Source of the DNA: Clostridia bacterium
Lineage (GTDB): Bacteria; Bacillota_A; Clostridia; Christensenellales; Aristaeellaceae
Length of the DNA: 9,477 nt
Direction of reading: 5' to 3'
Assembly (NCBI GenBank): GCA_017432405.1
Contig: JAFRJF010000120.1
Location: forward strand, 1 to 9,477
The notes under the pieces are model-generated. The model was not told the origin of the DNA. It did not search any database and was given only the letters and a program-made list of their open reading frames with translations. How positions within the stretch are numbered: position 1 is the first letter of the stretch; the number at the start of each line of letters is the position of its first letter. Positions 5,234-9,477 of this stretch are shown one piece after another. The translations under genes and the position numbers were made by a program.

Positions 5234-6438
5234 TTAATCGGACTGCAGCGCGTCATAGTCCTCCTCGCCGGTGCGGACGCGCACGACGTTTTCGACATCG
5301 GTCACGAAGATCTTGCCGTCGCCGATGTGGCCGGTGTGCAGCACGCGCTTGGCGGTTTCGACGACCATGCGGACGGGGACCTTGCTGACCACGATGTCCA
5401 CCTGCACCTTGGGCAGCAGCGTGATCTCCACGGGCGTGCCGCGGTAGTATTCCGGCTTGCCCTTCTGCGTGCCTTAGCCCATGACGTTGGTGACGGTCAT
5501 GCCGGTGATGCCGATCTTGTTCAGGCTCTTCTTCAGGGGCTCCAGGCTGGCGGGGCGGCAGATGATGCGCACGTTGGTGTATACCGGTGCGTCGGGGCCT
5601 TCTCCTTCGCCGCCCGCACGGGCGCTTCCCAGTCACCGACTGGCAGGGGTACGGGCTCGGCGTCCTCCAGGTTGCTGTCCGCCGTGATGCCCACCAGCCC
5701 CGCCAGCGAGGCGTTGAAGGTCATGGACACGTCCGGCTTGCCATAGCGCAGCCAGGTGAAGATCATCGTCGTCAGCGTCGCCACGGCGGCGGCCAGGTTG
5801 GTGTTGAAGAACACCAGGTCGGCGGAGACGATCAGTTCGTCGCTGTCCATGCCCACGGTGCTGGCCCCGTTGAAGCCGAACCAGCAGAACCACGGTATGA
5901 ACACGCCCAGCGCCGCGATGGAAAGGTTGTGGCCCAATATGGCCCGGGGCTTGCCGTCCGCGCCGTACTTGCCGATGCGGGGGCCCAGCAGCTTCGCGCC
6001 GATCAGGGTGCACACGCCGCCCACCATGTGCACGCAGGTGGAGCCGGCGAAGTCGTGGAAGCCCATATCCGCCAGCCAGCCGCCGCCCCAGATCCAGTGG
6101 CCGGACACGGGGTAGATGAACAGGGAAATCGCCGCTGAGTAGACGCAGTAGGCGGAGAACTTCGTGCGCTCGGCCATCGCGCCGGAGACGATGGTGGCGC
6201 TGGTGGCGCAGAACACCGTCTGGAAGATGGCATAGGCCCAAAGCGGCACGCCCGCGGGCAGTATGTGGCTGTAATCCTTCATGATGAACGGGTCGATCCG
6301 GCCGAAGGCCGCCGTGCCCGCGCCGAACATGATGCCGAACCCGATCAGCCAGTAAAGCGGCGTGCCGATGCAGAAGTCCATCAGGTTCTTCATCAGGATG
6401 TTGCCCGTGTTCTTCGCCCGCGTGAAGCCCGCTTCGCA
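5234..6438 (-). pseudogene. amt: Decayed ammonium transporter-P-II fusion (Amt-GlnB)
   Basis: The remains of an Amt ammonium channel with a C-terminal P-II domain. Homology begins at EAGFTRAKNTGNIL (from 6435), right beside a 24-bp repeat array; the normal signal/first helix (about 40-45 residues) is absent and the upstream frame meets TAA in the repeat. The longest frame starts at ATG 6393 (MKNLMDF) and keeps the first pore His (STCVHMVGG). After NASLAGLVGITA (junction near 5680) the sequence jumps to a linker, so the usual last helices with the second pore His are lost. A frameshift in the linker (about 5587-5640) puts P-II (VYTNVRIICRPASLEPLKKS) in another frame, and TAA at 5474-5476 interrupts it before GTQKGKPEYYRG. 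The P-II end is intact (TGHIGDGKIFV, RVRTGEEDYDAL) and Val replaces the T-loop Tyr51. Four lesions make function very unlikely unless the assembly is wrong. Confidence 0.85.
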
Positions 6439-6510
6439 CGACGCGAAGCTAGTCCTTTAGGGCGACGCGTAGCTAGTCCTTTAGGCTAACGCGAAGCCAA
6501 TCCTTTAGGA
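6439..6510 (+). repeat. 24-bp dispersed repeat, three tandem copies
   Basis: Three contiguous 24-bp units: 6439-6462 is identical to the copies at 1829-1876; 6463-6486 differs at two positions (GTAGC for GAAGC, and the last base); 6487-6510 differs at five (TAACGC start, CCAA for CTAG, last base). The orientation is opposite to the other two sites. The array separates the broken beginning of the Amt gene from the end of the zinc operon's lipoprotein gene, only 12 bases away. Confidence 0.95.
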
Positions 6511-6522
6511 AATGGAGTCAGT

Positions 6523-7128
6523 TCAGGCGTCCCACTCAACCTGGGCGTCCACCAGTTGCACATACATAAAGCCGTTCTCGTCATAGGTGCTGAACGCGCC
6601 TGTCACGGTAATATCGGTATCCGGCGGCGGGTAATCCCGGGGATAGCTGTGTTCACCCGCCCAGACAAATTCGATGCCCTGGGCGCAGCAGGCCGTGGCG
6701 TCCGCGATGATCGCCGCAAAATACTCCTGTTTCGTCTCCGGGTCCTGGAAGTAGCTGAAGCTGCCCTTCATTTTGATGATCTGGCCCATGTAGCTGTCCG
6801 GATTCGTCATCATGTCGTAGACCTGGGAATAGACCACCGTGCCGCTGAGCTTCGTCAAATCCAGGTCGACGGGGCGCTCTTCAGCCGAAGTCGCTGATGT
6901 CAACTCCGCCTGCGCTCCAATCGGCGCTGCAACCGCCCCACTGGTCAGGGAGGGCGTTTCGACGATGGCCGCTTCAGCCTGTGCGCCACCTCCTAAAGGA
7001 CTAGCTTCGCGTCGGGAAGCCTGCTGCGCCGAAGCGCCCTTCTGTACCGTGGCATCATCCTTGCTGCCGCAAGCCGTCAGCATCGTCGTCACAATAAGCA
7101 GCGTCGCCAGTAATAACGCTTTCTTCAT
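6523..7128 (-). CDS. Lipoprotein of the zinc operon, OB-fold/DUF1980-like
   Basis: A 201-residue exported lipoprotein, fourth gene of the zinc operon. Signal peptide with lipobox LTAC, so Cys20 would be lipidated. Residues 21-90 are a low-complexity Ala/Ser/Glu-rich tether. Residues 95-201 form a compact beta-rich domain: VVYSQVYDMMTNPDSYMGQ, IKMKGSFSYFQD, a Cys-Cys pair (147-148) in ATACCAQGIEF, the DYPPPDTDITVTGAF segment, and a final QLVDAQVEW strand. This pattern recalls the extracytoplasmic domain of the YcgQ/DUF1980 family, whose CC motif and OB-like fold are similar; that match is from memory and moderate. Residues 39-46 (RREASPLG) are encoded by one 24-bp repeat inserted in frame in the tether. 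The start ATG 7128 has GGAGGAAAG upstream and follows znuB by 14 bases. The context suggests a role in metal handling at the cell surface. Confidence 0.75.
   Translation of the reverse strand: MKKALLLATLLIVTTMLTACGSKDDATVQKGASAQQASRREASPLGGGAQAEAAIVETPSLTSGAVAAPIGAQAELTSATSAEERPVDLDLTKLSGTVVYSQVYDMMTNPDSYMGQIIKMKGSFSYFQDPETKQEYFAAIIADATACCAQGIEFVWAGEHSYPRDYPPPDTDITVTGAFSTYDENGFMYVQLVDAQVEWDA
6991..7014 (-). repeat. 24-bp dispersed repeat inside the lipoprotein gene
   Basis: One unit, matching the consensus in 23 of 24 positions (last base A instead of G on the minus strand). It is aligned exactly with the reading frame and adds RREASPLG (residues 39-46) in the disordered tether after the lipidated Cys. 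The flanking residues are Ala/Gln/Ser/Gly, so the basic RR and the insert stand out. Confidence 0.95.
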
Positions 7129-7142
7129 AGTTCTTTCCTCCT

Positions 7143-7973
7143 TCAACAGAATCGTTCGATGCCCGCAAAGGCAAAAAACATCACGATGTCCACGGCCACG
7201 ATGGTGGAGCCCACCGGCGTGCCGGCGACGATGGAGATCAGCATGCCCGCCAACGCGCAGATCACCGACAGCACCGCCGAGCAGACGGTGACGCTCCTGA
7301 AGCTCTTGAACACCCGCATCGCCGACAGCGCGGGGAAGATGATCAGCGCGGAGATCAGCAGCGAGCCCACCAGGTTCATGGCCAGCACGATGATGACGGC
7401 GATCACCACCGCGATCAGCAGGTTGTACGCCTCCACCTGCGTCCCGATGGCGCGGGAGAAATCCTCGTCGAAGGTGACCGCGAAGATCTTGTTGTAGAAC
7501 AGCACGAAAAGCGCCACGACGATCACCGACAGCACCGCGCACAGCCACACCTCGGTCTTTGTCAGCGTAAGGATCGAGGTGGAGCCGAACAGCGTCGAGC
7601 ATACGTCGCCGGACAGGTTGGAGGACGTGCTGAACAGGTTGAGCAACAGATAGCCGATTGCCAATGCCCCCACTGAGATCATGGCGATGGCGGCGTCGCC
7701 CTTGATCCGGGTGTTCCCTCCCGTGCGTAGCAGAAGGATCGCGCACAGCACGGTGACCGGCATCACGAACAGCATGTCGTTCGTGATTTGCAGCACCCCG
7801 GCAATGGCCATCGCGCCAAAGGCCACGTGGGAAAGCCCGTCGCCGATGAAGGAGAACCGCTTCAGCACCAGCGTCACCCCCAGCAGCGACGAGCACAGCG
7901 CGATCAACGTGCCCACCACCAGGGCATAGCGCACAAAGGGAAATTGCAGATATTGCTGGATCGTCTGGATCAC
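7143..7973 (-). CDS. znuB: Zinc ABC transporter permease ZnuB/AdcB
   Basis: The membrane subunit of the zinc importer (276 residues, ABC-3 family, about eight to nine membrane segments). Family marks: LALCSSLLGVTLVLKRFSFIGDGLSHVAFGA near the N-terminus, the SNLSGDVCSTLFGS loop, and FDEDFSRAIG followed by MNLVGSLLISALIIFPALSA, the conserved block where the permease meets the ATPase. The start is GTG 7973, whose GTGA overlaps the znuC stop TGA by four bases, indicating coupled translation. Length is normal for the family. Manganese or iron permeases belong to the same family, so zinc is inferred from the His-rich binding protein in the operon. Confidence 0.92.
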   Translation of the reverse strand: MIQTIQQYLQFPFVRYALVVGTLIALCSSLLGVTLVLKRFSFIGDGLSHVAFGAMAIAGVLQITNDMLFVMPVTVLCAILLLRTGGNTRIKGDAAIAMISVGALAIGYLLLNLFSTSSNLSGDVCSTLFGSTSILTLTKTEVWLCAVLSVIVVALFVLFYNKIFAVTFDEDFSRAIGTQVEAYNLLIAVVIAVIIVLAMNLVGSLLISALIIFPALSAMRVFKSFRSVTVCSAVLSVICALAGMLISIVAGTPVGSTIVAVDIVMFFAFAGIERFC

Positions 7974-8683
7974 GCGCCCTCACCCCCTTCCAGTGCGATG
8001 AAGCGGCTTCCCAGGGCGCTGGCCCGGTAATCGTCGACCGTCCCAAAGAAGGTCTGTCCGCTGCCCACGTGCAGAACGTGGGTCGCGTACCGGACCGCCG
8101 CGGCGATGTCGTGGGAGATCATGATGACGGTGACGCCCTCGCCGTTGAGTCGCTCGATCAGCGCGTACATCTCTGCCGTCACCTTCGGGTCCAGGCCGGA
8201 AACCGGCTCGTCCAGCAGCAGCAGCTTCCGGGTCGCGCACAGCGCCCGGGCCAGCAGCACGCGCTGCTGCTGGCCGCCGGACAGCTCCCGATAGCATCGC
8301 CGCCTGTATTCGCCCATGCCCATGCGCGAAAGGTTCGCCTCGGCCAGCGCCTTCTCCGCCCTGTTGTAGAAGGGGCGTTTGCCCACATGCGCCTGGCAGC
8401 CGGACAGGACGATCTCCCAGACCGTCGCCGGGAAATCCTTCTGTATGGCCGTCTGCTGAGGCAGGTAGCCGACCTCGTTGGGCCGCATGCCGTCTCCGAA
8501 CGCAATGGATCCGCCCATCGGCTTTTGCAGGCCCAGCATCGTGCGCATCAGCGTGGACTTGCCCGAGCCGTTTTCCCCCACGATGCACAGGTAGTCCCCG
8601 GCGTTCACCGAGAAGTTCAAATGCTCCAGGATCGCGTGGGATTCGTAGCCCAGGGCCAGATCCCGACAGGTTATCAGCGCCAT
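7970..8683 (-). CDS. znuC: Zinc ABC transporter ATPase ZnuC/AdcC
   Basis: The ATP-binding subunit (237 residues, cytoplasmic). Motifs: Walker A GENGSGKST (36-44), Q-loop in YLPQQ (73-77), signature LSGGQQQR (134-141), Walker B LLLLDEP (154-160), D-loop SGLDP, switch His191 in ISHD. The YLPQQTAIQKDFPATVWEIV segment is typical of metal-ABC (ZnuC/AdcC/MntB) ATPases. I chose ATG 8683 because GGAAAGG lies seven bases before it; a TTG at 8689 is too close to that site. The gene follows znuA after a strong hairpin and overlaps znuB by four bases. It looks complete. Confidence 0.93.
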   Translation of the reverse strand: MALITCRDLALGYESHAILEHLNFSVNAGDYLCIVGENGSGKSTLMRTMLGLQKPMGGSIAFGDGMRPNEVGYLPQQTAIQKDFPATVWEIVLSGCQAHVGKRPFYNRAEKALAEANLSRMGMGEYRRRCYRELSGGQQQRVLLARALCATRKLLLLDEPVSGLDPKVTAEMYALIERLNGEGVTVIMISHDIAAAVRYATHVLHVGSGQTFFGTVDDYRASALGSRFIALEGGEGA

Positions 8684-8697
8684 GTTCAACCCTTTCC

Positions 8698-8727
8698 GCG
8701 GGGCCGCCGAGGATGCGGCGGCCCCGC
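8698..8727 (-). repeat. Strong GC hairpin between znuA and znuC
   Basis: Perfect 12-base arms (GCGGGGCCGCCG at 8698-8709 and its complement at 8716-8727) with a six-base loop lie between the znuA stop (8742) and the znuC ribosome site. No T-run follows on the minus strand, so it is not a standard terminator. Such hairpins between a binding-protein gene and the rest of the operon often stabilise the upstream message, giving more binding protein than membrane parts; this role is inference. Confidence 0.8.
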
Positions 8728-8741
8728 AATGCAGTATCCGT

Positions 8742-9477
8742 TTACCTTGTCAGCGCCTGCTTCAGCACCTCGAGGTTGGCCTCCATCACGCCCAGATAGG
8801 TCGTGCCGTTCTTCACGTCCTCGCCTGTGGTGCCCTGCAGGGAATCCATCGCCAGCACCCTGGCGTCCTTCGCCTTGGTATTTGCGACGATGGTTTCAGC
8901 GATGCGGTGGTTGTCGCCCTCGATGGTCAGCACGGTGGTAAGTCCCAGCGCGTTTACCTTGCCCGCCAGGAACGCGATGGTTTCAAAGCTGGCCTCGCTC
9001 TCGGCGGAGCAGCCGGAGAAGGCGGCATAGTAATTCAGCCCGTAGTCGTCCACCAGATAGCGGAAGGGGAAGCGGTCGCCGAACAGCACGGTATCGAATT
9101 CCGCGGCCTCGCGGGTGGCGGCGTATTCCGCGTCCAGCGCGGCCAGCTTTTCTGCGTAGGCATCGGCGCTCGCGGCATAATTTGCGGCGTTGGCCGGGTC
9201 AGCCTCGCCCAGGGCGACAGCCAGCGCCTTCACCAGCTTCCGTGCGTTGCGCAGGCTGAGCCACACGTGCTCGTCCACCTCGTCCTCATGCTCATGATCG
9301 TGTTCTTCGCCCTCGTGCTCGTGCTCTTCGTCCTCGTGTTCTTCATCCTCGTGCTCTTCGTCCTCGTGCTCTTCGTCCTCGTGCTCTTCGTCCTCGTGCT
9401 CTTCGTCCTCGTGCTCTTCGTCCTCGTGCTCTTCGTCCTCGTGCTCTTCGTCCTCGTGCTCTTCGTCCTCGTGCTCG
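8742..9477 (-). CDS. znuA: Zinc-binding protein ZnuA/AdcA, C-terminal part
   Basis: The extracytoplasmic zinc receptor of the importer; 244 residues to the stop TAA are visible and the beginning lies beyond the right edge. First comes a Glu/Asp/His-rich loop of about 60 residues (repeats of EDEEH, then EHEHEGEEHDHEHEDE), then DEHVWLSLRNA, which holds the His ligand that follows the His-rich loop in the ZnuA/TroA family. Next are a long helix rich in Ala (NYAASADAYAEKL), FGDRFPFRYLVDDYGL in the position where most relatives have a His ligand (SHDAFGY), a C-lobe with TTVLTIEGDNHRIAETI, and RVLAMDSLQ, likely with the final Asp ligand. The loop is the expected zinc-capturing loop but unusually repetitive. 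The gene heads the operon znuA-znuC-znuB-lipoprotein; its promoter and any Zur site lie outside. Confidence 0.9.
   Translation of the reverse strand, partial: EHEDEEHEDEEHEDEEHEDEEHEDEEHEDEEHEDEEHEDEEHEDEEHEDEEHEHEGEEHDHEHEDEVDEHVWLSLRNARKLVKALAVALGEADPANAANYAASADAYAEKLAALDAEYAATREAAEFDTVLFGDRFPFRYLVDDYGLNYYAAFSGCSAESEASFETIAFLAGKVNALGLTTVLTIEGDNHRIAETIVANTKAKDARVLAMDSLQGTTGEDVKNGTTYLGVMEANLEVLKQALTR
9318..9477 (-). repeat. 15-bp tandem repeat coding the ZnuA acidic/His loop
   Basis: A 15-bp unit (plus strand CTCGTGCTCTTCGTC) occurs once at 9318-9332, once with two changes at 9333-9347, then eight times without a single change at 9348-9467, and partly at 9468-9476 up to the window edge. Each unit encodes five residues (a permutation of EDEEH) and keeps the frame. 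The perfect identity, including third codon positions, points to recent expansion. The right end of the array is outside the window, so the copy number is a minimum. Confidence 0.97.

Noticed and set aside
5474..5476. Recoded stop codon in the P-II domain
   Set aside because: The codon is TAA, which is not used for selenocysteine or pyrrolysine, and the gene has other lesions.
5587..6138. Plus-strand frame opposite the Amt remnant
   Set aside because: A His/Arg/Gln-rich shadow frame; the minus strand shows Amt motifs.
6439..6510. Possible CRISPR-like array
   Set aside because: The 24-bp units abut directly with no spacers, and no cas genes are present.
6523..8046. One long fused protein of about 500 residues
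   Set aside because: The upstream part is the znuB/znuC region read in a wrong frame; the real gene starts at ATG 7128 with a ribosome site and a lipoprotein signal.
9318..9477. Possible CRISPR or non-coding satellite
   Set aside because: The 15-bp units keep the znuA frame and encode the expected metal-binding loop, so they are coding repeats.

Overview
The window looks like a piece of a GC-rich chromosome from a Clostridia-type Firmicute, probably a gut or rumen lineage assembled from a metagenome. This rests on GC-biased third codon positions, strong GGAGG-type ribosome binding sites, TTG/GTG starts, consensus TTGACA/TATAAT promoters, and the gene families present: an ABC_sub_bind (TrpX-like) importer, a DUF308 membrane protein, an Amt-P-II fusion and a ZnuABC zinc importer. 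The taxonomic call is inference.

Layout: the left edge holds the last 33 codons of an unidentified plus-strand gene, a long hairpin, and a plus-strand SEC-C motif gene (266-1090). That gene converges through a strong bidirectional terminator (1190-1237) on a minus-strand DUF308/HdeD-like gene (1261-1773). Everything further right is on the minus strand. At 1774-2147 there is no gene, but there are a good minus-strand promoter, an orphan ribosome binding site and two tandem copies of a 24-bp repeat. A three-gene ABC importer operon follows, transcribed right to left: substrate-binding protein (3935-4879), permease (2935-3843), ATPase (2148-2942). It is driven by a consensus promoter (5158-5185) and preceded by a leader of about 270 nt with two intrinsic-terminator hairpins and a possible 49-residue leader peptide. 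A GGGAAT-type inverted repeat fills the gap between binding protein and permease.

Right of the importer is a badly decayed Amt-P-II fusion gene (5234-6438): beginning missing at a repeat array, internal segment lost, frameshift in the linker, TAA in the P-II part. Next is a zinc uptake operon, transcribed right to left as znuA (cut by the right edge), znuC, znuB and a lipoprotein with a Cys-Cys motif. ZnuA carries an unusually long Asp/Glu/His-rich loop encoded by near-perfect 15-bp tandem repeats running to the window edge.

The most unusual theme is the 24-bp repeat: six copies in three places (two in a promoter-distal leader, three at the broken start of amt, one exactly in frame inside the lipoprotein, where it encodes eight residues). 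It behaves like a small dispersed element tolerated in genes because its length is a multiple of three, and it sits at what look like rearrangement junctions. The second theme is the structured, doubly terminated leader upstream of the TrpX-like importer, which suggests attenuation control by a mechanism I cannot assign to a known class.
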